Source: CAYRHS01 sp964424125 (lineage in GTDB: Bacteria; Actinomycetota; Acidimicrobiia; IMCC26256; JAOSJL01). Taken from it: DNA of 16,083 bases. Where the stretch lies: assembly GCA_964424125.1 (NCBI GenBank), contig CAYRHS010000068.1, positions 1 through 16,083 of the forward strand, written 5' to 3'. The notes below the pieces were generated by a model, which was not told the DNA's origin, made no database searches, and was given only the letters and a program-made list of their open reading frames with translations. How positions within the stretch are numbered: the stretch's first letter is position 1; every line of letters starts with the position of its first letter. This document shows, piece after piece, positions 1 through 6,850 of the stretch. A program made the position numbers and the translations under genes.

Positions 1-94
1 TCGATGTCGCCTTCGTTCCCTCCGGGTGTCGCGCGGGTGAATCCTGGGCGACCACCCCCGGACCGATGCGGCGGAAGACATCACAGGCCGGCGT

Positions 95-110
95 TAGGCT
101 CGATCGTGGA
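95..110 (+). promoter_or_regulatory. -10 box of a near-leaderless promoter for the MFS gene
   Basis: TAGGCT at 95-100 fits an actinobacterial TAnnnT -10 box and lies 10 nt before the ATG at 111. Transcription would start almost at the start codon. No -35 consensus is visible. The box argues against the upstream ATG at 66, which would lie outside such a transcript. Confidence 0.45.
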
Positions 111-1418
111 ATGGCGCAACCGATGAGGGCGCGACCCCAGGACCCCCGTCTTGCCGGTGCTACGCCGTTCTCGCGGCTGGCGCTCACCCACGTCTTCGCC
201 ACGTCGGGCGACGTCTTCTTCTTCATCGCACTGTCGGGGTCGCTCTTCTTCACGGTGTCGGCGGACGCGGCCCGCCCCCGCGTGATCCTCGCCCTCCTCT
301 TCACCATGGCCCCCTTCGCGGTGGTCGCGCCCCTGATGGGGCCTGCGCTCGACCGCATCCGTGGCGCACGGTCGCTGATGATCACGGTGGTCGGGATCAC
401 ACAGTTCGTCCTCTGCCTGGTCACGGCCGACCATCTCGAGGATCTCGCGCTCTACCCGCTCGCGTTCAGCCTGCTCGTGCTGGGCAAGACGTATTCGATC
501 TCGAAGAGCTCACTCGTCCCGGTGCTCGTGCGGGACCCGCGAGAGCTGGTGAACGCGAACTCGCGGCTGACGCTGATCGGCGTCCTGGCGGGAGTCTCGG
601 CCGGGTTGCCCGCCGCCGGGATCCTGGCGCTCTTCGACGCCGACTGGGTGCTGCGCATCGGGGCCTTCGTGTACCTGGCGGGGGGAGTCGTCGCGCTGAG
701 GATCCCCCGGAAACGGGCTCGGCGCGCCGACCGCGTCGCCGTCGAGGCGCAGCAGCAGCTCGAAGAGGAGGAGCTGCACCTGCCCAGCGTGATGCTGGCG
801 GGTACCGCGATGGCCGTGTTGCGGATGGGCGTCGGCTTCCTCGCGCTGCTGCTGGCGTTCTCCTTCAAGCGCGCCGGCGAGCCGTTCTGGGTCTTCGGCG
901 CGGCACTCGGCGTCAGCTCGCTCGGCACCTTCGGCGGCGCGGTGCTGGCACCCAAGCTGCGGGAACGCGTCCGCGAGGAGCTGATCCTCGTCGGTGCGCT
1001 CCTCTTCCCCGCCGTCGTGTCGCTGCTCGTGGCGCGGTTCTACGATCGGTTCACCGCGCTGTTCGCCGCGCTCGCCTTGGGAATCGGTGCCAGCGCCGGC
1101 AAGCTCGCGTTCGATTCCTTGCTGCAGCGCGACGCACCCGACGCCATTCGAGGCAGAACGTTCGCCCGATTCGAGACTCGCTTCCAGATCGTCAATGTCG
1201 TCGGATCGTTGATCCCGGTCGTGCTGCTGCCGAGCCCGCGGCTCGGCCTCCTGGTGCTCGCACTCGGTCTCGCCTTCGCGGGGCTGTCGTACCTCGGAGG
1301 GCTGCGTTCGGGCCGGGACCGTCCCGACGCCCCGCGTCGCCCGACGATGACCGAGCGGATGCGGCGACTCCGTGCCGGGTACACGGCGCGAAGACGCGCA
1401 CGCTCGGATCAGGCCTGA
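111..1418 (+). CDS. MFS transporter, probable 12-helix efflux-type permease
   Basis: A 435-residue integral membrane protein with about twelve hydrophobic segments in two halves, separated by a charged cytoplasmic loop (around residues 200-225, rich in Arg, Gln and Glu). After the second helix, a loop carrying GPALDRIRG resembles MFS motif A (G-x-L-x-D-R-x-G). The overall character is closest to MFS_3/enterobactin-exporter-like permeases, so proton-driven export of a small molecule is likely, but the substrate cannot be read from sequence. The C-terminus is strongly basic (RMRRLRAGYTARRRARS). I chose ATG 111 over ATG 66 because a TAGGCT -10 box lies just upstream; ATG 123 is also possible. 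The stop overlaps the stop of the converging dehydrogenase gene by ten bases. It is the only transporter in the window and has no obvious functional partner. Confidence 0.8.
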   Translation: MAQPMRARPQDPRLAGATPFSRLALTHVFATSGDVFFFIALSGSLFFTVSADAARPRVILALLFTMAPFAVVAPLMGPALDRIRGARSLMITVVGITQFVLCLVTADHLEDLALYPLAFSLLVLGKTYSISKSSLVPVLVRDPRELVNANSRLTLIGVLAGVSAGLPAAGILALFDADWVLRIGAFVYLAGGVVALRIPRKRARRADRVAVEAQQQLEEEELHLPSVMLAGTAMAVLRMGVGFLALLLAFSFKRAGEPFWVFGAALGVSSLGTFGGAVLAPKLRERVREELILVGALLFPAVVSLLVARFYDRFTALFAALALGIGASAGKLAFDSLLQRDAPDAIRGRTFARFETRFQIVNVVGSLIPVVLLPSPRLGLLVLALGLAFAGLSYLGGLRSGRDRPDAPRRPTMTERMRRLRAGYTARRRARSDQA

Positions 1419-2167
1419 GGGGACGCCTCGTCCCAGCCGCCGGTCGCGCCCGCGACCATGGCCAGCGGTCCCACCGGCCACCGGTAGCAGTCGACGAGGA
1501 GCTGGTTGACCTGGTCGGGGGTGGCCACACCCTCTCGCACCACCTGCTCGGCCTCCTGGATCGCGGCGAAGTAGACACGATTGGCGACGAATCCCCACGA
1601 GTTGGGGGCGTCGTTCACGACGATCGGGTTCTTGCCGCAACGCGCCGCCACGCTGACGACCGCGTCGACGGTCTCGTCGCTGGTGCTCGGGCCCCGGACG
1701 ATCTCGGCGAACCGCATCGCCGGGGCCGGAGACGCCCAGTGCCATGCCAGGACACGGTCGGGTCGCTCGGTCGCGGCCGCGAGCGCCGCGACGGGGAACC
1801 CCGACGTGTTCGATGCCAGCAGCGTCTCGGGCGGCGCCACGCGGTCGAGATCGCGAAAGACGCGCACCTTCAGGTCGAGCCGTTCGGGGACCGCCTCGAC
1901 GACGAGCTGGGCGGCGGCCGCCTCCTCGAACGAGTCGGTGAACCGGAGGCGTTGCCGGGCGGCTTCGCCCTCGTCGGCGGTCAGCTTGCCGCGCTCGACG
2001 GCACGCTCAATCCCGTAGCGGCCCGAGACGGTGTGTTCGCGGGCGCGGGCGAGCGCGCGGTCGTCGGGGTCGAAGCCGACGGCCTCCAGGCCGGCTTGCG
2101 CCGCGACTTGTGCGATGCCGCTGCCCATCACTCCCGCGCCGAGCACTCCGATACGCGTGATCTCCAT
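1409..2167 (-). CDS. 3-hydroxyacyl-CoA dehydrogenase family protein with short C-terminus
   Basis: This 252-residue protein would oxidise an L-3-hydroxyacyl-CoA (for example 3-hydroxybutyryl-CoA) with NAD(P) in the cytoplasm. The Rossmann fingerprint G10-A-G-V-M-G15 sits at the N-terminus. The family's catalytic set is visible: the Ser in SNTS (119-122), His143 (AWHW), Glu155 (FAEIV) and Asn196 (WGFVANR). The second, all-helical domain begins near residue 187 but stops soon after the conserved WPVGP (230-234). The protein is therefore about 30-40 residues shorter than typical 280-residue 3-hydroxybutyryl-CoA dehydrogenases. Start: ATG 2167 has a good Shine-Dalgarno 6 nt upstream, and the Rossmann strand begins right after it. 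The gene lies 50 nt downstream of the metalloprotease gene on the same strand, probably in one transcript. Overlapping convergent stops mark its 3' end. Substrate specificity is unknown. Confidence 0.87.
   Translation of the reverse strand: MEITRIGVLGAGVMGSGIAQVAAQAGLEAVGFDPDDRALARAREHTVSGRYGIERAVERGKLTADEGEAARQRLRFTDSFEEAAAAQLVVEAVPERLDLKVRVFRDLDRVAPPETLLASNTSGFPVAALAAATERPDRVLAWHWASPAPAMRFAEIVRGPSTSDETVDAVVSVAARCGKNPIVVNDAPNSWGFVANRVYFAAIQEAEQVVREGVATPDQVNQLLVDCYRWPVGPLAMVAGATGGWDEASPQA
1420..1434 (+). terminator. small GC hairpin just after the MFS stop (possible terminator)
   Basis: GGGACG (1420-1425), a CCT loop and CGTCCC (1429-1434) form a perfect 6-bp stem starting two bases after the MFS stop. 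There is no T-tract, and the hairpin lies inside the last codons of the converging dehydrogenase gene. It is therefore at best a weak or Rho-assisted terminator. Confidence 0.25.
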
Positions 2168-2173
2168 CCCGCG

Positions 2174-2180
2174 CTTCCTT
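2174..2180 (-). promoter_or_regulatory. ribosome binding site of the dehydrogenase gene
   Basis: On the minus strand AAGGAAG ends 6 nt before ATG 2167. It fixes this start against a longer in-frame extension beginning at 2257. It also shows that this gene is translated from a leadered or polycistronic message, unlike most genes here. Confidence 0.6.
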
Positions 2181-2217
2181 TCTGGATCCGTGGACGTCCA
2201 GGTCCGCGCCCTATGGG

Positions 2218-3459
2218 TCAGGACTCGTCGAGGGGCAGCTCGATCCGCGCCAGCCACAGGCCGGGCGCTTCGAGCTCCGGAACCGTTGGTACGCGGCTCG
2301 GGTCCTCCCAGAGCCGGCTGAGCCCCGCGAGCCCGGCCCGCTCGACGACGCCGCGAGAGAACGCCTCGCCGGCTTCGTAGTGCTCTGCGCGCAGCTCCAA
2401 TCCGAGAAGCCGCTCGACGAAGCGCTCGGCCTCTCCGCGTTCCAGGCGGTGGCGGCGGACGGCTTCGTTGATCTGGTCGAAGGAGGGGATCAGCGGCCGG
2501 GCGACCTGGTCGAGCACCGTGTCGGCGTAGCCCTCGAGCACCGACGCGAACGCTTGGAGCCGGGCCAGCGACGCCCGCTGCTCGTCGGTCTGCATCGCGC
2601 CCAGGAGCGACTCCGGGTCGCCGATCGCGGCCGAGAGCGTCGACGGGTCGCTGGGGTCGACCGCGCTCATGTCGAGCGCCCCTTCGATCGCGCCGGGGTC
2701 GATGCGATAACCGCTCACGTACTCGGTGGCGAGGTCCACGAGCCGCTCGCGGACCCAGCCGACCGAGCGGACTGCGGCGTGGACGACCTCGTGCAGCGCG
2801 ACCGCGAACCGGAAGTCGTCTCGGCTGAGTGACCAGTCCGCCTCGAACGCGTCGAGGTTGGCGACGACGAAGAGGAGCCGGGGCGCGCCGACGACCGGGA
2901 GTGGAAGGTCATAGCCGCCAAAGGCGTGGCTGGCGAGGTGACCCACCATGGAGCCGGCCTGCACGCCGAGGAGGGCCGGGGCCAGCGCGCGCAGCAGCTC
3001 GCCGAGCTGCTCCTCGTCGAGCATGTCGCCGAGGCCGAAGGGCAGTGCGTCCTCACCGAGGTCGAGCTCGTCGGCGAGTGCTTCCGGCCCCGCGCCGAGG
3101 CCGAAGCCGTTGCGTGACAGCGTCTCGGCCAGCGCCTCGAGGACCGGACGAAGGGCGTCCAGGTGCAGACGGGCCCACTCGCGGGGCGTGACGGCTCTGA
3201 TCGGTGCGGCGAACGTGTCGGCGAACCCTGTGGCCGACACGACCTGGGTCTGGGCGGCGTGAGCGAGCTCTCCGAGCTGCGTGACCGCGTCGGGGTCGAT
3301 CGTCTCGGCCGAGGGTTCGGGGCTCGCGGCCGTCCAGTCGGCGACCTGCCGAGCGACGTCCCAGTTGACGGGGCCCTCGGAGCGGAGCATCCGGAAGAGC
3401 TGCGAGAGATCGAAGCCGGGGCCGAACGGGCTCCCGCCGGGTTGAGGGATGTCGCTCAC
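2218..3459 (-). CDS. zinc-dependent metalloprotease, Zincin_2/DUF2342 family
   Basis: A 413-residue protein of the actinobacterial Zincin_2 (DUF2342) family, often labelled 'putative hydrolase' or 'coenzyme F420 biosynthesis-associated'. The zinc-binding HExxH motif is clear: H223-E-V-V-H227 in FAVALHEVVHAAV. It is preceded by the family-typical stretch RLLFVVANLDAFE (194-206). The N-terminus is Gly/Pro/Phe-rich without a signal peptide, and no transmembrane segment follows, so it is probably cytoplasmic. Length is within the family range. Start: GTG 3459 lies 6 nt after a TAGACT -10 box, a leaderless arrangement. In mycobacteria, as I recall, the homologue (Rv3195) lies beside the YlbL-like and UPF0182 genes (Rv3194c, Rv3193c); here those two occur about 8.5 kb away, so the neighbourhood is loosely kept. 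Its physiological substrate is not known to me. Confidence 0.85.
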   Translation of the reverse strand: MSDIPQPGGSPFGPGFDLSQLFRMLRSEGPVNWDVARQVADWTAASPEPSAETIDPDAVTQLGELAHAAQTQVVSATGFADTFAAPIRAVTPREWARLHLDALRPVLEALAETLSRNGFGLGAGPEALADELDLGEDALPFGLGDMLDEEQLGELLRALAPALLGVQAGSMVGHLASHAFGGYDLPLPVVGAPRLLFVVANLDAFEADWSLSRDDFRFAVALHEVVHAAVRSVGWVRERLVDLATEYVSGYRIDPGAIEGALDMSAVDPSDPSTLSAAIGDPESLLGAMQTDEQRASLARLQAFASVLEGYADTVLDQVARPLIPSFDQINEAVRRHRLERGEAERFVERLLGLELRAEHYEAGEAFSRGVVERAGLAGLSRLWEDPSRVPTVPELEAPGLWLARIELPLDES

Positions 3460-3471
3460 GCGACCAGTCTA
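3460..3471 (-). promoter_or_regulatory. -10 box of a leaderless promoter for the metalloprotease gene
   Basis: Reading the minus strand, TAGACT (3471 to 3466) is followed by six bases and then GTG 3459. It overlaps the -10-like box of the divergent SDR gene, giving one symmetric element that could serve both directions. Confidence 0.55.
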
Positions 3472-3477
3472 GGAATC
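3465..3477 (+). promoter_or_regulatory. -10-like box of a leaderless promoter for the SDR gene
   Basis: CAGTCT (3465-3470) keeps the A2 and T6 of a -10 box and lies 7 nt before GTG 3478. It is the near mirror image of TAGACT on the other strand. The first base is non-consensus, so this side may be the weaker one. Confidence 0.4.
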
Positions 3478-4554
3478 GTGGAACAGCATGCCGACTTGGC
3501 TTCCCACGGTGGTTCCGGGGTCTCGGCGGGACCGTTGACGGTCGCGGTCACGGGCGCGTCGGGGTTCGTCGGCCAGCACCTGCTGCCTCTGCTCGATCGG
3601 GCGCCCGAGGTCGGGCGGCTCGTCGGGCTCGACGTCCGGGATCCTGCGCGCCGGGTCCGGCACCTCGATTTCCACCGGGTCGACATCGCCCACGCCGAGC
3701 TGAAGCCCCTCGTCGAGGACGCCGACGTCGTGCTGCATCTCGCGGCGATCCACGATCCCGTGCCCGACGTCGACCTGATAGCACGCGTGAACATCGAGGC
3801 GACCCGTCGGGTGCTCGACGTTGCGGCGACCGTCGGCGTCCGCAGGGTCGTGCTGATGTCGAGCGCCACCGTCTACGGCGCCTGGCCCAACAACCCCGTT
3901 CCCCTGACGGAAGAGGCACCGCTGCGGCCGAACCCGGAGTACCCGCCGGCCGTGCAGGCGGCGGAGGTCGAACGCTTGCTCGCGGAGTGGCGCCGGGACC
4001 ACCCGGGCGTGGCCGTGGTCGTGCTCCGCCCCGCACCGGTGCTCGGCGCGGGCGCCGAGCATCTCCTGGCACGGATCATCGCGGCCGGAACGGTGCCCGT
4101 GCGCGGGACCGCGGCACCCGTCCAGTGCGTTCACGTCGATGACGCCGCGGACGCGCTCGTCCGTGCGTGCGTCGGCGACCTCGACGGCGTCTACAACGTC
4201 GCCGCCGACGGTTGGCTCGACCACGAGGATGCGCTCGAGCTCCAGGCGCGGCGGCGTCGGCCTCCTGTGCCCGAGGAGCTCGCGGCGCGGCTCCTGACCG
4301 CTTCGTGGACGTCGGGAATGGGTGACGTCCACCCCGGCGTGGTGCCGCTCCTCGTGCACCCGTGGGTCGTCGCCAACGATCGTCTCCGAGCGACGGGTTG
4401 GGCACCCCGACATTCCAACGAGGAAACCCTGGTCGCGACGGCCGATCATCTCCCGCGGCCGGCCGTCTGGCCATGGGTCGTCGCCGGCGCCGGCGCGCTC
4501 ACGGCCGCGCTCGTGGCCGAGGAGCTCTGGCGAAGAGTTAGGAGACGCGCTTGA
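3478..4554 (+). CDS. NAD-dependent epimerase/dehydratase (extended SDR) with C-terminal membrane anchor
   Basis: This is a 358-residue extended SDR protein. The nucleotide-binding motif G26-x-x-G29-x-x-G32 (TGASGFVG) follows the first strand; a second-strand acid (GLDVRD, 50-55) suggests NAD(H). The DVVLHLAA stretch (83-90) and LMSSATVYG (126-134) are typical of sugar-nucleotide epimerases. The usual YxxxK is altered: Tyr155 is present in PEYPPAVQ but position 159 is Val, not Lys, so classical epimerase chemistry is doubtful. The last ~28 residues (WPWVVAGAGALTAALVAEELW followed by RRVRRRA) form one transmembrane helix with a basic tail, suggesting attachment to the inner face of the membrane. 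I chose GTG 3478 from promoter spacing; TTG 3535, right at the Rossmann strand, is the main alternative. The 3' end overlaps the converging AhbAB-like gene by 17 bases. Substrate unknown. Confidence 0.8.
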   Translation: MEQHADLASHGGSGVSAGPLTVAVTGASGFVGQHLLPLLDRAPEVGRLVGLDVRDPARRVRHLDFHRVDIAHAELKPLVEDADVVLHLAAIHDPVPDVDLIARVNIEATRRVLDVAATVGVRRVVLMSSATVYGAWPNNPVPLTEEAPLRPNPEYPPAVQAAEVERLLAEWRRDHPGVAVVVLRPAPVLGAGAEHLLARIIAAGTVPVRGTAAPVQCVHVDDAADALVRACVGDLDGVYNVAADGWLDHEDALELQARRRRPPVPEELAARLLTASWTSGMGDVHPGVVPLLVHPWVVANDRLRATGWAPRHSNEETLVATADHLPRPAVWPWVVAGAGALTAALVAEELWRRVRRRA

Positions 4555-5593
4555 GGTGCTCCGCCGACCAGCGGTCCCACTCGGGCGTGAAGTACTCGAC
4601 GCGGGTCTTCTTGTACTCCTTGACCGACCAGAGCAGGTCGTAGTCGGTGATCCCCGTGTCGTCGCGGATGGCGGCCACGGTGTCCTCGCAGTCCCGGGCG
4701 TTGCGCCCGTGGATCATCGTGAACACCGAAAAGGGCCAGTCGTCGTAGGTCGGCCGGCGGTAGCAGTGGCTCACGGCCGCGAAGTCGGCCATCCGCGGTC
4801 CGAGCTCGTCGAGTCGGGACTCGGGGACCGCCCAGACGCCCATCGCGTTCGCCTTGAAGCCCGCGCTGCGGTGGTTCATCACCGCGGCGAAGCGACGCAT
4901 CAGGCGCCGTTCCTTGAACGACCGGAGCAGGTCGAGCACCGTGGCTTCGTCGCAGCCGATCGTGACGCCGTACTCGCCGAACGGTCGCTCGACGAGCGGG
5001 AGGTCGTACTGCACGGTGCGGATCGCCCGGACCTCCAGGTCGGAGAGCTCGGGGGCGGGCATGTGTTCGCGTCGCTCCGGGCGCTCGTGGGGGAGCACCT
5101 CGCTCTTCGCGTCGGCAGCGGTCTGGCCCGTCATGTCGAGCTTCACGCCGATCTTGAACAGCTTCAACGTGGGCAGACGCCGAGTCACGATCGCACCCGA
5201 CTCGGCGTGGAGCGCGTCGACGTGGTCGGCGAGGTCCTCGCTGGGGGGGACCGCGATCGTGTACCAGAGGTTGTAGCGATGGTTGCGCTTGTAGTTGTGG
5301 CTCACGCCCGGATGGCTGCTCACCGGCTCCGCGGCCTCGTCGATCCGATCGGGATCGATCTGCGCCGCCACCAGCGAGGAGCCGTATCCGAGCGCCCGGG
5401 TGTCGAATATCGCCGAGAGCTGACGGAGCACGCCCGCGTCCTTCACGCGCTGCAGGCGTTGGCGCACGGTCGCCTCGTCGATCCCCAGGCGAGCGCCCAG
5501 CTCGCCGAAAGGCCGGGGATCGAGCGGGAAGTCCCATTGGACCGCGTTGAGCAGCTCTCGATCGAGGTCCTCGAGTTCGGCCATGTCGTCCAT
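4538..5593 (-). CDS. ahbAB: fused AhbA-AhbB siroheme decarboxylase-like protein (double Lrp/AsnC fold)
   Basis: 351 residues made of two Lrp/AsnC-like units in tandem, about 1-170 and 182-351. Each has a winged-helix part (ARLGIDEATVRQRLQRVK near 34-51; TIGCDEATVLDLLRSFKE near 211-228) followed by a ligand-type alpha/beta domain. Each unit carries a siroheme-decarboxylase signature rather than a plain regulator sequence: VSHNYKRNHRYNLWYTI (97-113) in the first, and SHCYRRPTYDDWPFSVFTMI (275-294) with EYKKTRVEYF (326-335) in the second. In AhbA/AhbB and NirDLGH these units decarboxylate siroheme to didecarboxysiroheme, for heme or heme d1 synthesis. AhbA and AhbB are usually separate subunits, so this is a fusion. 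No ahbC, ahbD, nir or sirohydrochlorin genes occur in the window. It lies 64 nt downstream of the HtrA-like gene, perhaps co-transcribed. ATG 5584 is an alternative start. A diverged regulator remains possible. Confidence 0.78.
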   Translation of the reverse strand: MDDMAELEDLDRELLNAVQWDFPLDPRPFGELGARLGIDEATVRQRLQRVKDAGVLRQLSAIFDTRALGYGSSLVAAQIDPDRIDEAAEPVSSHPGVSHNYKRNHRYNLWYTIAVPPSEDLADHVDALHAESGAIVTRRLPTLKLFKIGVKLDMTGQTAADAKSEVLPHERPERREHMPAPELSDLEVRAIRTVQYDLPLVERPFGEYGVTIGCDEATVLDLLRSFKERRLMRRFAAVMNHRSAGFKANAMGVWAVPESRLDELGPRMADFAAVSHCYRRPTYDDWPFSVFTMIHGRNARDCEDTVAAIRDDTGITDYDLLWSVKEYKKTRVEYFTPEWDRWSAEHLKRVS

Positions 5594-5657
5594 GGTGACG
5601 GGAGCGCCCCTGCGTCACAAGTCGCGACCTCCCACCCGCCACGCGCGGCGTCGAGCC

Positions 5658-6785
5658 TCAGGACTGGGCGGAGCCGAGCAGCACGGTGACGTCGTCGGTC
5701 GTGGCGCCGTGCTCGATCGTGAGCACGACGCGCGTTCCGGGTGGGTGACGGGCGACCTCGGCCGCGAGCTCGGCGCCGCTCTCGATCGGATCGCCGTCGA
5801 CGGCGGCGATGACGTCTCCGGGCTCGATCCCCACGTCGGCCGCCGGACTGTCTGCCGCCACGCCTACGACCGTGACCGTGTCCCCGGTGTCGTGACCCGC
5901 GAGTCCGATCCATCCCCGCGTCATGTGGCCGCTATGGCGAAGCTGGTCGACGACCTCGGCGACGATGTCGGCCGGCGTGGCTGCGCTCTCGGGGAAGCCG
6001 CGGGTCGCGCCACCGATGATCAATCCGACCATGTGCCCGTCGCGGTCGAGCAGTGCTCCCCCTGCAGCGCGGGCACCCATCGTGGTGTCGACCTCGATCA
6101 CGCCCGGATGCACACCGGTGGACGCTTCCACGACGACGTCGCGCGCCGAGACGACGCCCGACGCCACCCAGGGCGCGGTCTCGCCGCTGGCCGCGCCGCC
6201 GATCGCGACCACCGTGTGACCGACCTCGGGAACGTTGCCGCGGTCGATCGTGAGGGATGGCAGGTGGGCGCCGATCCGGAGGAGCGCCACGTCGGTCGGT
6301 GCGTCTCCACCGACGTACCGAGCGGTCTGCGTCGAACCGTCCGCGGATACCACCGTGATCTCGGAGGCACTCGCCACGAGTGCGTTGCTCGTGACGATCT
6401 CCGTCGAGTGGGCCGAAGAATCTTCGTCGCCCGTCCGTCGGACGCACACGCCCGACCCGCGGCGCGTCCCGTCGGCCGTCGCGGCGTCCACGATGACGAC
6501 GCTCGGGGCCGCCGCCGCCGCCAATTCGGCCACGAGCTCGGCCGGTGCGGTGGAGCCCGGCGTGGCGACCCGTGAGCCGTCGTCGTCGCCGAGGAGCCCG
6601 AGCGTGGCCAGCGCCGCCACCGTGACGAGCGCACCCGCGGTCCCCGCGGCGGCCGCGACGAGCCAGTCGCGCCGACGGCGTCTCGGTCGCGGTTTCGGCG
6701 GCAGCTCGCTCGGATGCGACCACACCCGATCGAGCGGGTCGGGGACCGGGCCGAGCTGCCCAGGCTCGTCGTCTCCGCCCGGCAT
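5658..6785 (-). CDS. membrane-anchored HtrA-like trypsin-fold/PDZ protein, probably proteolytically inactive
   Basis: 375 residues: a short acidic/proline-rich cytoplasmic segment with the motif DRVWSHPSEL (19-28), a basic stop (31-39), one transmembrane helix (41-65), a trypsin-like domain outside the membrane (about 85-282) and a PDZ domain (288-372, with GWIGL and PADVGIEPGDVIAAVDG-type sequence). The fold follows the HtrA/S1C family, but the catalytic residues do not. Where TNAHV is expected there is TSNALV (132-137) with no His. The Asp survives (D165 in PTDVALLRI). The GNSGGPL site reads RAAGGAL (239-245), with Ala241 for the nucleophilic Ser. It is therefore likely a pseudoprotease acting as a binding or sensing protein. 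Start: ATG 6785, 7 nt after a TACACT box. It is divergent from the histidine kinase gene and upstream of the AhbAB-like gene. Confidence 0.83.
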   Translation of the reverse strand: MPGGDDEPGQLGPVPDPLDRVWSHPSELPPKPRPRRRRRDWLVAAAAGTAGALVTVAALATLGLLGDDDGSRVATPGSTAPAELVAELAAAAAPSVVIVDAATADGTRRGSGVCVRRTGDEDSSAHSTEIVTSNALVASASEITVVSADGSTQTARYVGGDAPTDVALLRIGAHLPSLTIDRGNVPEVGHTVVAIGGAASGETAPWVASGVVSARDVVVEASTGVHPGVIEVDTTMGARAAGGALLDRDGHMVGLIIGGATRGFPESAATPADIVAEVVDQLRHSGHMTRGWIGLAGHDTGDTVTVVGVAADSPAADVGIEPGDVIAAVDGDPIESGAELAAEVARHPPGTRVVLTIEHGATTDDVTVLLGSAQS

Positions 6786-6798
6786 GCGCGGGAGTGTA
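6786..6798 (-). promoter_or_regulatory. -10 box of a leaderless promoter for the HtrA-like gene
   Basis: On the minus strand TACACT (6798 to 6793) is followed by seven bases and ATG 6785. It excludes the longer in-frame extension to 6860, which would run across the divergent kinase promoter. Confidence 0.55.
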
Positions 6799-6837
6799 CC
6801 GACGAGCACGGCGTCGTCGGTCGCGAGCACTGAGTGC

Positions 6838-6850
6838 GAGAATGCCCGCA
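6838..6850 (+). promoter_or_regulatory. -10-like box for the histidine kinase gene
   Basis: GAGAAT (6838-6843) keeps the A2 and AAT core of a -10 box and lies 7 nt before ATG 6851, the same spacing as its neighbours. The intergenic gap to the divergent gene is only 65 bp. Confidence 0.4.

Noticed and set aside
1..126. Frame open from the window edge, 40 residues from ATG 4 to a stop at 124-126
   Set aside because: No recognisable protein, low-complexity Pro/Arg/Gly content, and it overlaps the MFS promoter and start. It could be the tail of an upstream gene, but nothing supports that.
510..1745. Long minus-strand open frame under the MFS gene
   Set aside because: Composition is Arg/Glu/Gln-rich shadow coding typical of high-GC DNA; the opposite strand encodes a clear 12-helix permease.
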